From an uncultured Desulfuromonas sp. (GTDB taxonomy: Bacteria; Desulfobacterota; Desulfuromonadia; Desulfuromonadales; Desulfuromonadaceae): a DNA stretch of 64,000 bases. Position 1 is the first letter of the stretch; each line of letters begins with the position of its first letter. The stretch lies in contig NZ_OY781461.1 of the NCBI RefSeq assembly GCF_963676955.1, positions 2,722,225 through 2,786,224 on the forward strand. Reading direction: 5' to 3'. A program made the translations under genes and the position numbers. The notes below the pieces were generated by a model. The model saw only the letters and a program-made list of their open reading frames with translations, was not told the DNA's origin and ran no database searches. Positions 27,005 to 36,425 of the stretch are shown here, in pieces.

Positions 27005-30000
27005 CCACGATTGATCTCGTCGATGCCCCGGCGCGACGTCAGGCTGTTGATCCGACGCGATCCTGTCTGGTGCGCGCACCGGCCGGCTCCGGGAAGACCG
27101 AACTGTTGATTCAGCGTTTTTTGGCGTTGCTAGCGAAAGTACAGCGTCCCGATGCCATTTTGGCGATCACCTTCACCCGCAAGGCCGCGGCGGAAATGCG
27201 TCAGCGGGTTTTCGATGCGTTGCTGGCAGCGCAGCAACCGTTGCCGGATCAGGCCGGGGAGCATCAGAGGACGACTTATCGCCTGGCTGCTGACGTTTTG
27301 CAGCGTAATGAGGCCCTGGCGTGGAATCTGTTCGATCACCCGCAACAACTGCAGATTCAGACCATTGACAGTTTTAACGCAACGCTGGTTGCGCGCATGC
27401 CGTGGCTCAGTCGTCTCGGCGGCCTGCCGGGCATCAGCGACCAGCCGCGCCAACTTTACCGCCAAGCCGTCAGGCAAATGCTCGCCGCTGCGCGGGGCAC
27501 GGATCAATTGAATCGCGGGCTGCGTCAACTCCAGCTGCATCTGGATAACCGTTCCGATCGTCTTGAAACCTTGCTGATTCAGTTGCTCGAACGTCGTGAT
27601 CAATGGTTGCGTCATCTGTTTGGTGACCAGGTGCGCCCTCGTCAAGAGCTGCAACTGGCCCTGGAAGCCGTGTTGGCCGAACAGCTTGCCGAAGCAGCGC
27701 AGTCGATTCCGTTGTCCTGTCGCGATGAGGTCATGGTCTTGGGCCGTTTCGCCGCAGAGCAACTGGCGGACGAACAGCGATCCCTTCATTCGCTGATGGA
27801 GACTCAAGACTTTCCCGTGCCCCATCTGGATGCACTGCCGGTATGGCGTGGCATTGCCGAGTTGCTGCTGACTTCTGAGGGACAATGGCGCAAAACCTGC
27901 AATAAAAATATCGGTTTCCCGGCCGGGAAAAAAGAGCCGTTTGTGTCGATGAAACAGCGCATGCTGGATCTTCTCAAACACCTGTCTGAAGAAGAGTGCC
28001 AATCCCTGGCCCAGGTGGTTGCGTTGCCGAGTGGCGGCTATTCGGAGCAGCAGTGGCAGACGCTGGAAGCGTTGCTCGATGTCCTTCCTGCCCTGGTCGC
28101 TCAGTTGTGGTGGGTGTTTCGCCAGTATGGTGAGGTGGATTTTACGGAAATCGCCTTAAAGGCGCGCCAGGCGCTAGTGGAAAGCGGTCAGCCTACCGAC
28201 CAGTTATTGACCCTGGATCGGCAGATCGACCATATTCTGGTTGATGAATTTCAGGATACCTCATGGTTGCAGTTTGACCTGCTGACCACTCTGGTCAGTG
28301 GCTGGCAGCCCGATGACGGACGCACGCTGTTTGTGGTCGGCGATCCCATGCAGTCCATTTATCGTTTCCGCGAGGCCGAAGTTGGTTTGTTCCTCCAGGC
28401 CGGGCAACAGGGGATTGGTGCTGTTCGCTTGCAACCACTACAGCTCAGTGCCAACTTTCGCAGTCAGCAGGGGCTTATTGATGCGATTAATCGCTGGTTT
28501 CCCGAGATTTTTCCTCACCGGGAGGACGCCGGGCGGGGGGCGGTGCGTTATTCGCAGGCGCAACCGGTGCTCAAGGCGTTGGACGGCGACGCCGTGAGCG
28601 TTTATCCCGGTTGTATTCATGATGCCGAGGCGGAAGCGGTTCAGGTGGTGGAGCTGATTAATACGCTGCGTTGCCGTCATCCTTCGCACACGATTGCCGT
28701 GCTGGTCCGCTCGCGAACCCATCTGAAAAATATTCTGCCTCTTTTGCAAAACCACGCAATCGAGTATCAGGCTCAGGACATTGATGTCCTGACTCGGCGG
28801 CCGGTGGTTTCCGATCTGACGGCCTTGACCAAAGCCTTGCTGCATGGCGGTGATGATCTTAGTTGGCTGACGGTGTTGCGAGCACCCTGGTGTGGCTTAA
28901 CCCTTGATGAAATGATCCATGTTGCGCCGTCAAAAACAACGACTGTGGCACAATTGGCGACAACGGAAGCCGTGCTCGACAGGTTGTCGCCTGCTTCACG
29001 GCAGCGTCTGTCTGCACTCTTTGCGATTGTCATGCATCACCGTCATCAGCGTGGCCGCGTGTCTTTACGTCAATTGGTTGAAGGCTGTTGGCAGGATCTT
29101 GATGGCCCCTGTTATTATGGACAACGGGCTCTCGCCGATGCCGAGCCGTTTTTTCGCTTGCTTGATCAGTTGGATTATGGGGGTGATCTGTTGGGGCTGG
29201 AACAGCTCGATGATCATTTGCAGCAACTGTTTGCCGCACCGGCAGTGAACAGTGAATCTGCCGTGCAGGTGATGACCATTCACAAAGCCAAAGGCCTGGA
29301 GTTTGACCATGTCATTCTTCCAGGGCTGGGCCGCAAACCGCGGCGCAGCGATTCTCCCTTGATGCGCTGGCTGGAGCATCCGGCACATGGTTTGTTGATG
29401 GCACCGATTACGGCTCCCGGAGATGCCGCGGATCCGATTTATGGGCTTCTTGGTCAGCTTGAACAACGTAAAGACGATTATGAGGTGGGGCGACTGCTGT
29501 ATGTCGCTGTCACTCGGGCACGGCGCAGTCTGCACCTGTTTGGTCAGGCACCGCTAACCCGACATGGCCAGGCGCAACCCGCCTCAGGTTCTCTGTTGGC
29601 AACGTTATGGCCGGCTATCTGTGACTGGTTTGAGTTTGATGAACTGGACGCTCAGGAAGACAGTGAAGAGCAGGGCGCGATGCGATGTGCACCCCCATTA
29701 ATTCGGCGTGCCGAACCGTTGCCTGCCGTGCGGACAACCGGCGTGGAGTCGGTCGGTGTCGTGCCATGGAGACATGACCATCTTGCCGCGCAGGTCGGAA
29801 CGCTGGTGCATGGCTGGTTTGAGCGTTTTGCCGTTGACCCGCAGGCCATTGAATTTTATGGTCAGGCTGACAAGCGTGCTGCGCTGATTAATCGACAAGT
29901 GCAGGTTCTCGGTATTGCCCAACGTCATGTCGACCCGACGGTTCGCCGCATCAATCAGCTGATTGATGCGATGTTGTCAAGTGATCGGGGACGCTGGATT

Positions 30001-30315
30001 CTCGCTCCCCATAAACAGGGGCGCAATGAATATGCTCTGAGCGGGGACGTGGACGGGCAATTGATTAATGTGATCATTGACCGCACGTTTATTGACGGAA
30101 CGGACCGGTGGATTATCGATTATAAAACGTCAGTTCCCGGTGTCTTGTCGATGGAAGAATTCTATCAACAGCAGATTGAGATGTACGCGCCGCAGCTAGA
30201 ACGTTATGCTCAACTGGTCGGGCGTCTTGATCCAGGGCACCGCTGTCGTTGTGCACTGTATTTTCCAGCCTGTGATGGCTGGTATGAACTGAATCTTTCA
30301 GGAGGAAAAAAGTGA
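27001..30315 (+). CDS. AddA-like UvrD-family helicase/nuclease
   Basis: A 1104-residue superfamily 1A helicase with a C-terminal nuclease, the motor of a RecBCD/AddAB-type double-strand break processing complex. Motifs are Walker A APAGSGKTELL (about 25-36), TFTRKAAAEM, motif II DEFQDTSW, GDPMQSIYRFR, motif V-like MTIHKAKGLEFD and motif VI YVAVTRAR. The C-terminal nuclease has VIIDRTFIDGTDRWIIDYK with the D-x-K residues. It is translationally coupled to the preceding AddB-like gene and overlaps the next methyltransferase gene by four bases. Confidence 0.85.
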   Translation: MTTIDLVDAPARRQAVDPTRSCLVRAPAGSGKTELLIQRFLALLAKVQRPDAILAITFTRKAAAEMRQRVFDALLAAQQPLPDQAGEHQRTTYRLAADVLQRNEALAWNLFDHPQQLQIQTIDSFNATLVARMPWLSRLGGLPGISDQPRQLYRQAVRQMLAAARGTDQLNRGLRQLQLHLDNRSDRLETLLIQLLERRDQWLRHLFGDQVRPRQELQLALEAVLAEQLAEAAQSIPLSCRDEVMVLGRFAAEQLADEQRSLHSLMETQDFPVPHLDALPVWRGIAELLLTSEGQWRKTCNKNIGFPAGKKEPFVSMKQRMLDLLKHLSEEECQSLAQVVALPSGGYSEQQWQTLEALLDVLPALVAQLWWVFRQYGEVDFTEIALKARQALVESGQPTDQLLTLDRQIDHILVDEFQDTSWLQFDLLTTLVSGWQPDDGRTLFVVGDPMQSIYRFREAEVGLFLQAGQQGIGAVRLQPLQLSANFRSQQGLIDAINRWFPEIFPHREDAGRGAVRYSQAQPVLKALDGDAVSVYPGCIHDAEAEAVQVVELINTLRCRHPSHTIAVLVRSRTHLKNILPLLQNHAIEYQAQDIDVLTRRPVVSDLTALTKALLHGGDDLSWLTVLRAPWCGLTLDEMIHVAPSKTTTVAQLATTEAVLDRLSPASRQRLSALFAIVMHHRHQRGRVSLRQLVEGCWQDLDGPCYYGQRALADAEPFFRLLDQLDYGGDLLGLEQLDDHLQQLFAAPAVNSESAVQVMTIHKAKGLEFDHVILPGLGRKPRRSDSPLMRWLEHPAHGLLMAPITAPGDAADPIYGLLGQLEQRKDDYEVGRLLYVAVTRARRSLHLFGQAPLTRHGQAQPASGSLLATLWPAICDWFEFDELDAQEDSEEQGAMRCAPPLIRRAEPLPAVRTTGVESVGVVPWRHDHLAAQVGTLVHGWFERFAVDPQAIEFYGQADKRAALINRQVQVLGIAQRHVDPTVRRINQLIDAMLSSDRGRWILAPHKQGRNEYALSGDVDGQLINVIIDRTFIDGTDRWIIDYKTSVPGVLSMEEFYQQQIEMYAPQLERYAQLVGRLDPGHRCRCALYFPACDGWYELNLSGGKK

Positions 30316-30947
30316 CGGAAAAAAGAGATTTTAATCGTGTTGCCATTCAATGGGATGACAAGCCGCGTCGCGTCCAGCTGGCTGCAGGTGTTGCTGACGG
30401 GATTCGTCAGGCCGTGCCGCTGAGCAAGACGATGACAGCTCTTGATTTTGGCTGTGGCACCGGGCTGGTGACTTTTAATCTGATTGACTCCCTGAACCAT
30501 GTCCTGGCGGTGGACAGTGCGGAAAAGATGCTGGACGTCACTCTTGAAAAAGCCCGTCAACAAGGGATTGCGGAAAAAATCGATACGCAGTTGAGCCAGG
30601 ATCATTTTCCGGATAATTTATCGCAATCGTTTGATTTGATTTACAGTTCGATGGTGATGCACCATGTCGCCGATGTCGCAGCACTGGTCCGCTCAATGAC
30701 GCAGCAACTGGCCACGGGTGGCTATGTGGCTCTGGCGGATCTCGATGTGGAAGACGGCACTTTTCATGATGATCCTACCGGCGTGGCCCATCACGGGATC
30801 GACCGGGACTGGCTGGTCGCCTATTTGGAAGAGCTGGGGCTGAGCGAGGTTCAGGCGGCCACGGTGCATACCATTGTCAAACAGCGCGAGGGCCGGGAAG
30901 ATACCTATACGGTTTTTCTCGTCAGTGGCCGTCGGACGGCCTTTTGA
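30312..30947 (+). CDS. Class I SAM-dependent methyltransferase
   Basis: A 211-residue soluble methyltransferase with motif I ALDFGCGTGLVT (about 43-54), the acidic residue ending strand 2 (LAVDSAEKML) and the post-I region YSSMVMHHV. The fold is that of a small-molecule methyltransferase (ubiE/COQ5-like); the substrate is unknown. The GTG start overlaps the helicase stop, with AGGAGG just upstream, so it is co-expressed with the recombination genes. Whether it has a role in DNA processing is unclear. Confidence 0.8.
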   Translation: MTEKRDFNRVAIQWDDKPRRVQLAAGVADGIRQAVPLSKTMTALDFGCGTGLVTFNLIDSLNHVLAVDSAEKMLDVTLEKARQQGIAEKIDTQLSQDHFPDNLSQSFDLIYSSMVMHHVADVAALVRSMTQQLATGGYVALADLDVEDGTFHDDPTGVAHHGIDRDWLVAYLEELGLSEVQAATVHTIVKQREGREDTYTVFLVSGRRTAF

Positions 30948-30991
30948 TGCTGTCAATTGACGGCTCAGGGCCATGCTGAAAGGAGAGGGTA

Positions 30992-31384
30992 TCAACCCCG
31001 GTAAATTCGAATATTCCCTTGAGATGACATTTTTTCCAGCCAATGGCGGACCCATTGTTTGATCGTGTTACGCGTTACGGGAACCAGAAGGCAAAATCCC
31101 GCCAAGTCGGTGCAGAATCCCGGGGTGAGCAGAGTCAATCCACCGGCAAGGATCATGGCGCCATCCAACAATTCTTCAGTCGGCATTTCACCGCGCTCTA
31201 ACGCAAGTTGAATTTTTCTCACGGTTTCACTTCCCTGTGTTCGTGCCAGGTAAGCGCCCGCCACCCCTGTCAATAAAACCAGGGCAATGGTTGGCCCAAG
31301 TCCGATGATTTCGCCTGCTTGCAGCAGAACATAAATTTCAACAATTGGAATAACTATAAATAAAATGAGTAGCCTTATAAACAT
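30992..31384 (-). CDS. fxsA: FxsA-family membrane protein
   Basis: A 130-residue inner-membrane protein with the FxsA signature: an N-terminal helix LLILFIVIPIVEIYVL, the polar GEIIGLGPTIALVLLTG, the central EELLDGAMILAGGLTLLTPGF and a basic tail. FxsA in E. coli relieves phage T7 exclusion by F when overproduced; its native role is not known. Encoded convergently to the methyltransferase, as a single gene. Confidence 0.88.
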   Translation of the reverse strand: MFIRLLILFIVIPIVEIYVLLQAGEIIGLGPTIALVLLTGVAGAYLARTQGSETVRKIQLALERGEMPTEELLDGAMILAGGLTLLTPGFCTDLAGFCLLVPVTRNTIKQWVRHWLEKMSSQGNIRIYRG

Positions 31385-31730
31385 TTTTACACCCTTTATG
31401 TGTTCTTGTTAATTTTTATTTTTCGATTTCAATCACAGATCGTGTGCATTGGTAAATATTTCATCGTAAAATAGCTAACTATCTGGAATATAAGTAAAAA
31501 TGCATGTGAGTAAAAAATAGGCAAAATGATGAAAGCCTTTTTTGCTGTGGTATTTAGAGATCCGTTCACAGATTTATCAACAACTTATCAACAGTTTTTG
31601 TGGGTAAAATCATAAGTGGCTTGAAATGTGTCGTTTTTTTTCGTGTCAAGGTTTTTGTTTGCCGAAAACCATTTTTTTCAACACAACCTTAATAAACCGG
31701 AAACGTATTTTTAATAATTGTCCTGACGCG
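31385..31730. other. AT-rich intergenic region
   Basis: 346 bp between two minus-strand genes. It has no open frame of note, and it contains two copies of TTATCAACA (31572-31594), which resemble but do not match the DnaA-box consensus. Probably the fxsA upstream region and the mazG 3' region. Confidence 0.5.
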
Positions 31731-32414
31731 TTAATAGAGAACTGTTTGGTCTCTGTTGGATTGTTGGATCAGGTGTTGGCGTAAGCACGTTTCAGCGTCA
31801 ATGTGGTGTTGTTCCGCTAATTGAACACAATAGACCAGCAGCTTACCGATGATTGTTTCCGCTGTCGACTGGTTTGTCATGTTTTCTATTTGGCTGATCT
31901 GTTCGGTAAATCGCTGGGGCGATGGACAGGGGTGATCTTTTTTTTGGGACCATTTTTGAGCAGCCAGTAGCGATGGGAGTGGCGCGATGTCATGATCCGG
32001 AGGTTCCTGCTGGGGGCGTTGCTTTCTCTCTTCGGCCTTGATGATCTCCCATTGCTGATTGATTTGCTCTTCGCTCAGTGTGGTTTGGGCGCCAAAGACG
32101 TGCGGATGTCGGCGAATGAGTTTAGCCTGAATTGTTTCGCTGATATCCAACAGGTCGAAATGGCCTTCCTCCTCATAAAGGTCGGCAAGGAAGAAGACCT
32201 GCATGAGTAAATCGCCCAATTCGCTGCAGATATCTTCCGGACTATGATGGTCGATGGCATCCAGGACTTCATAAGCTTCTTCAAGGAGGTGTTTCTTGAT
32301 GGTGTGTGGGGTCTGCTTGCGATCCCAGGGGCATCCGTCGGGTGCTCGCAGTGCTTTAATGATCCGGTTGAGGTTGATCAGAGAGTCGTCGAGCTTTTGT
32401 TTGGAATCTGACAT
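31731..32414 (-). CDS. mazG: MazG nucleoside triphosphate pyrophosphohydrolase
   Basis: Hydrolyses (d)NTPs to the monophosphate and PPi, a house-cleaning activity. From the chosen start the protein has 227 residues. The N-terminal MazG domain has LRAPDGCPWDRKQTPHTIKK and the metal-binding EEAYEVLDAID, with ELGDLLMQVFF and the EExHFD segment. A second, weaker MazG-like half follows. The ATG at 32414 follows AAGGGA and starts the conserved region; an upstream ATG at 32501 would place the N-terminus over the promoter of the divergent gene. Confidence 0.9.
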   Translation of the reverse strand: MSDSKQKLDDSLINLNRIIKALRAPDGCPWDRKQTPHTIKKHLLEEAYEVLDAIDHHSPEDICSELGDLLMQVFFLADLYEEEGHFDLLDISETIQAKLIRRHPHVFGAQTTLSEEQINQQWEIIKAEERKQRPQQEPPDHDIAPLPSLLAAQKWSQKKDHPCPSPQRFTEQISQIENMTNQSTAETIIGKLLVYCVQLAEQHHIDAETCLRQHLIQQSNRDQTVLY

Positions 32415-32494
32415 GGTTTTATATCCCTTTTTTGGGGTAATGGATGGCTGAAGAATACCGGTAATTTTCTGCTTTAAAGTCACTGTCTTTTTGC

Positions 32495-32522
32495 TTGACA
32501 AAAGAGGGTTAGACTCTATACT
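32495..32522 (+). promoter_or_regulatory. Sigma-70 promoter of the yceD-rpmF-plsX-fab operon
   Basis: Perfect TTGACA (32495-32500), 16-bp spacer, TATACT (32517-32522). The predicted start is near 32529, a short distance before the yceD ATG at 32552. Confidence 0.75.
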
Positions 32523-32551
32523 GACCGCTTTCTTTAACGGGTTAAAAACGC

Positions 32552-33097
32552 ATGCAATTACGAGTAGAAGACATTAAGGAGCATCGCTCTGGTTTACACA
32601 TTGAACAACCGGTTGAGCAATATCCTATCCTGGCACAGCTGGTCAAGGATGAGGGCTATGTTTTTACCACTCCGGTTCAGATTGATGTGCATGTCAGCAT
32701 TGTCGGTGGTGTGATTGAGTTGGATGGCCACGTCCGGGTTGACGTTGAAATCCCGTGTGGCCGTTGTCTGACTCCGTCGGTCTATTCACTCTGTGGCGAT
32801 TTCCATCAGTCTTATGTCGAAGAACTTCCCAATGTCACGGGAGAGGATGGCGAAGAACTGGAATTGACCGCAGAAGAGATGGGACTCGAATTGTTTGATG
32901 GTGAATCCATTGATTTGGATGATGAGATTCAGCAGCAGGTGGTGCTGTTGCTTCCTGCACACCCTCTGTGTGAGGAGACCTGTAAAGGCTTGTGTGTGGA
33001 ATGCGGTGCCAATCTGAATGAAGAGCCCTGCCAGTGTGCTGAGAAAAAAGTCAGTATGCACTTTGCGGCGCTCAAAGATTTTAAGGTTGAAAAATAA
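32552..33097 (+). CDS. yceD: YceD/DUF177-family protein
   Basis: A 181-residue cytosolic protein of the DUF177 (YceD) family, linked in many bacteria and plants to 23S rRNA accumulation or processing. It has the paired cysteines CGRC (about 70-73) and a C-terminal cluster CEETCKGLCVECGANLNEEP that probably binds zinc. Position directly upstream of rpmF is the classical arrangement and supports the assignment. Confidence 0.88.
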   Translation: MQLRVEDIKEHRSGLHIEQPVEQYPILAQLVKDEGYVFTTPVQIDVHVSIVGGVIELDGHVRVDVEIPCGRCLTPSVYSLCGDFHQSYVEELPNVTGEDGEELELTAEEMGLELFDGESIDLDDEIQQQVVLLLPAHPLCEETCKGLCVECGANLNEEPCQCAEKKVSMHFAALKDFKVEK

Positions 33098-33196
33098 CAT
33101 CGTTTCGGTTTACTTTTGGTCGGTTGTCGGCGGGATGACGCCGTCAGGTAATTGATAAAATATCAGATAGATACAAGAGCAAAGGAGATTCAGCTC

Positions 33197-33376
33197 ATGG
33201 CAGTACCCAAGAAAAAGACGTCCAAATCCAGACGTGACATGCGTCGTGCACACGATGCTTTAACCGCACCTGGAATTTCCGTATGTCCTCAGTGTGATGA
33301 ACCCAAGCAGCCGCACCGTGCGTGCCCGAGCTGTGGTTTCTATAAAGATCGCAACGTTCTCGATTCCGAGGATTAA
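33197..33376 (+). CDS. rpmF: 50S ribosomal protein L32
   Basis: A 59-residue ribosomal protein with the L32 opening [20 protein letters not shown] and a zinc-ribbon of the CxxC...CxxC type (CPQC, CPSC). The start is the ATG at 33197 behind AAGGAG. Located between yceD and plsX as in many bacteria. Confidence 0.97.
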   Translation: MAVPKKKTSKSRRDMRRAHDALTAPGISVCPQCDEPKQPHRACPSCGFYKDRNVLDSED

Positions 33377-33387
33377 GGGTTGAATAG

Positions 33388-34434
33388 ATGAAATCAATCG
33401 TGATTGCGGTTGACGCTATGGGTGGCGACAATGCTCCGGCTGTTGAGGTTGAGGGTGCTGTCGCTGCGGCTCGTAAATGGGGCATGGCGATTGTTCTGGT
33501 CGGCGATAAGGAGCGGATCGAACAGGCATTGGCAACTCACGATGTGACGGGTCTGGATATTCGGATCCATCATGCTTCTGAAATTGTCACGATGGACGAT
33601 TCCGCTTCCGATGCAGTCCGGAAGAAAAAGGATTCGTCTATTCGTGTTGCTTTTGATCTGGTCAAGCAGGGACAGGCCCAAGCGGTGGTCAGTGCCGGTA
33701 ACTCCGGTGCCACCATGGCTGCCGGCATGTTTGTCACTAAACGGATCAATGGTATTGAACGCCCGGCAATCGCGACGATTGTTCCCAATCTCAAAGGCCA
33801 GTCTCTGGTTCTTGATGTTGGCGGTAATGTCGATTGCAAGCCTGTTCATCTGGAGCATTTCGCGATTATGGGACATGTCTATGTCCGCCAGATTATGGGC
33901 AAAGCCAAACCTCGGGTCGGATTGCTTTCCAATGGTTCCGAGGAGAAAAAAGGCAATGAGTTGACGCGGGAAACCCATCGACTGCTCAAGCAGCTCGATC
34001 TGAACTATATTGGTTACGTTGAGGGGCGTGACGTTTATAGTGGAGACGTCGATGTGGTCGTCTGTGACGGATTTGTCGGCAATGTGGTTCTGAAGGTTTC
34101 GGAAGGTCTTGCCGAAGCCATTGGCACCATGTTGCGCCAGGAGTTGAAATCGCGCTTCTGGGCTCGTATCGGCTATCTGTTATCGCGTCCGGCATTTCAA
34201 GCGTTTAAGAAGAAAATTGATTATGCCGAGTATGGTGGTGCACCGCTGTTGGGGATTCGTGGTACCGGAATTATCTGCCATGGGGGCTCAAACGTGAAAG
34301 CCGTCACCAATGCGATTGGTCAGGCTGCTGACAGTGTTCAGAAGGCCGTCAATGACACGTTGGTCGACCAACTTCACGAGCTGAGCAGCCAACCGGAAGC
34401 AACTGCAGTGGCGGCGGTCGCAGGCACCAAGTAA
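33388..34434 (+). CDS. plsX: Phosphate acyltransferase PlsX
   Basis: Converts acyl-ACP to acyl-phosphate in phospholipid synthesis; 348 residues. The start [17 protein letters not shown] is diagnostic, followed by SAGNSGA, the LDVGGNVD segment and the Pls[13 protein letters not shown] region. It lies 12 bp behind rpmF, linking ribosome and membrane synthesis as in E. coli. Confidence 0.96.
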   Translation: MKSIVIAVDAMGGDNAPAVEVEGAVAAARKWGMAIVLVGDKERIEQALATHDVTGLDIRIHHASEIVTMDDSASDAVRKKKDSSIRVAFDLVKQGQAQAVVSAGNSGATMAAGMFVTKRINGIERPAIATIVPNLKGQSLVLDVGGNVDCKPVHLEHFAIMGHVYVRQIMGKAKPRVGLLSNGSEEKKGNELTRETHRLLKQLDLNYIGYVEGRDVYSGDVDVVVCDGFVGNVVLKVSEGLAEAIGTMLRQELKSRFWARIGYLLSRPAFQAFKKKIDYAEYGGAPLLGIRGTGIICHGGSNVKAVTNAIGQAADSVQKAVNDTLVDQLHELSSQPEATAVAAVAGTK

Positions 34435-34462
34435 TTCTTGAGGTTTCAAGGGGGAAATGTCA

Positions 34463-35443
34463 GTGAAAAAAGCACGTATTATCGGAACAGGCTCTTATCT
34501 TCCTGAGAAGGTTCTGACCAATTTTGATCTCGAAAAAATGGTTGAAACCAACAACGAATGGATCACGGCTCGCACTGGCATCAAAGAGCGTCGGATTGCC
34601 GCAGATCATGAAATGACCTCGGATTTGGCTGTGAATGCCGCGCGTAAAGCGTTGGAAATGGCAGACACCAAACCTGAAGAGATCGATCTGATTATTGTCG
34701 GTACAATTACCGGAGATTTTCCCTGGCCATCAACGGCTTGTCTGGTTCAGGACAAGCTTGGTGCGGTCAATGCCGCAGCTTGGGATGTTTCAGCGGCCTG
34801 CAGCGGCTTTGTCTACGCGCTGGCTTCAGCGACGCAATATCTGGAAAGCGGTCATTCCAAAAAAGCTTTGGTGATTGGTGCGGAAGTTCTCAGCCGTATT
34901 ATTGACTGGGAAGACCGCAATACGTGCATTCTGTTCGGTGATGGTGCCGGTGCCGTTGTCCTTGAAGCGCAGGAAGGGGAGCAGGGCATTCTCTCGACCC
35001 ATCTGCACTCTGACGGATCTTACTGGGAACTGCTGTACCAGCCTGGCTTCGGTGCCCGCCATCCTGCCAGTGCTTCCGGTATAGAACAGCGTCTGCCTTT
35101 TTTGCATATGGCGGGTAATGAAGTTTTCAAGATTGCCGTTCGTTCTCTTTACGATGTTGCCATTGAAGCGCTCGAGACAAATCAGATGACGGCAAAGGAT
35201 GTGAATCTGCTGTTCCCCCATCAGGCCAATCGTCGTATTCTTGATGCGGTGAAGAAGCGTCTTAAGCTTAACGATGACCAGATGTATGTGAATGTCGATT
35301 TGTGCGGCAATACTTCCGGCGCATCGATTCCTCTGGCCCTGGATGAAGCCAACCGGAACGGGCAGCTTAACGAAGGTGATATCCTGGTGTTTGATGCCTT
35401 TGGTGGCGGTTTCACCTGGGGAGCGGCACTGGTTCGCTGGTAA
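34463..35443 (+). CDS. fabH: 3-oxoacyl-ACP synthase III
   Basis: Starts type II fatty acid synthesis by condensing acetyl-CoA with malonyl-ACP. The catalytic triad is visible: Cys113 in SAACSGFVYA, His in FPHQANRRI and Asn in CGNTSGASIPLAL. The GTG at 34463 is preferred because AAGGGGGAA is then six bases upstream; an ATG two codons earlier is too close. 326 residues, normal for FabH. Confidence 0.96.
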   Translation: MKKARIIGTGSYLPEKVLTNFDLEKMVETNNEWITARTGIKERRIAADHEMTSDLAVNAARKALEMADTKPEEIDLIIVGTITGDFPWPSTACLVQDKLGAVNAAAWDVSAACSGFVYALASATQYLESGHSKKALVIGAEVLSRIIDWEDRNTCILFGDGAGAVVLEAQEGEQGILSTHLHSDGSYWELLYQPGFGARHPASASGIEQRLPFLHMAGNEVFKIAVRSLYDVAIEALETNQMTAKDVNLLFPHQANRRILDAVKKRLKLNDDQMYVNVDLCGNTSGASIPLALDEANRNGQLNEGDILVFDAFGGGFTWGAALVRW

Positions 35444-35480
35444 TGTGGTGCGACAAAAGCGAAGCTGAAAAAGGTTAAGA

Positions 35481-36398
35481 ATGATGTTAGCATTTATTTT
35501 CCCCGGTCAGGGCGCCCAACATGCTGGAATGGGCAAGGAGTTGAGTGACAATTTTTCCGTTGCTCGTGAGGTGTTTGAGGAAGCCAATGACGCGTTGGGT
35601 TTTGATCTGGCCAAAATGTGTTATGAAGGACCGGAAGAAGATCTGAAACTGACGGCCAATACGCAGCCGGCCATTTTAACCATGAGTGTTGCGGCGCTAC
35701 GCGTGTTGCAACAGGAGAGTGATCTGAAGGCTGATTTTGTCGCCGGTCATTCATTGGGTGAATATTCGGCGCTGGTTGCTTCGGGCAGCATGGCGTTTGC
35801 CGATGCCGTACGCACCGTGCGTCAACGTGGGACGTTTATGCAGCAGGCTGTTCCCGTCGGCGAAGGAGCCATGGCCGCGGTCTTAGGTGTTGATGGTGAA
35901 GCCCTGGAAAAAATCTGTGCGGAGGTTGCCGGTGATCAGATTGTCTCTCCGGCAAATTTCAACAGCCCCGGCCAGATTGTTATCGCCGGTCACACGGCAG
36001 CGGTAGAACGGGCCATTGAGTTGGCCAAGGAAAACGGTGCGAAAAAAGCCATGCCGCTTCCGGTTAGTGCGCCATTCCATTGTGCGTTGATGAAGCCGGC
36101 CGGCGAGCAGCTCGCCGGTGTTCTTGATGCTGTTTCTTTGTCGGCATTGGATATTCCCGTCGTGACGAACGTCGAGGCTGCGGCGAACAGCGATGTGGAT
36201 CGCGTTAAATCATTGCTGGTGGCTCAGGTGAGTGCGCCGGTGCGCTGGGATGAATCCGTGCGCTACATGGTTGATCAGGGCGTTGAGCGTTTCATTGAGA
36301 TTGGCCCGGGTAAAGTGTTGTGTGGTCTGATCAAGCGTATTGAACGCCGCATGCCTGTGGCCAATATTGAAAATCTGGCGTCCCTTAAGGCGCTGTAA
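35481..36398 (+). CDS. fabD: Malonyl-CoA:ACP transacylase
   Basis: Loads malonyl groups onto ACP; 305 residues. The FabD features are FIFPGQGAQHAGMG at the N-terminus, the active-site serine in GHSLGEYSAL (about residue 92) and the His in APFHCALM. Between fabH and fabG in the fatty-acid operon. Confidence 0.96.
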   Translation: MMLAFIFPGQGAQHAGMGKELSDNFSVAREVFEEANDALGFDLAKMCYEGPEEDLKLTANTQPAILTMSVAALRVLQQESDLKADFVAGHSLGEYSALVASGSMAFADAVRTVRQRGTFMQQAVPVGEGAMAAVLGVDGEALEKICAEVAGDQIVSPANFNSPGQIVIAGHTAAVERAIELAKENGAKKAMPLPVSAPFHCALMKPAGEQLAGVLDAVSLSALDIPVVTNVEAAANSDVDRVKSLLVAQVSAPVRWDESVRYMVDQGVERFIEIGPGKVLCGLIKRIERRMPVANIENLASLKAL

Positions 36399-36425
36399 AT
36401 AAACGGATCCGCCAAGGAGAGTTTC

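Noticed and set aside
31572-31594. Two TTATCAACA repeats as DnaA boxes or an origin
   Set aside because: They deviate from TTATNCACA at a key position, only two copies are present, and no dnaA/dnaN/gyr context exists.
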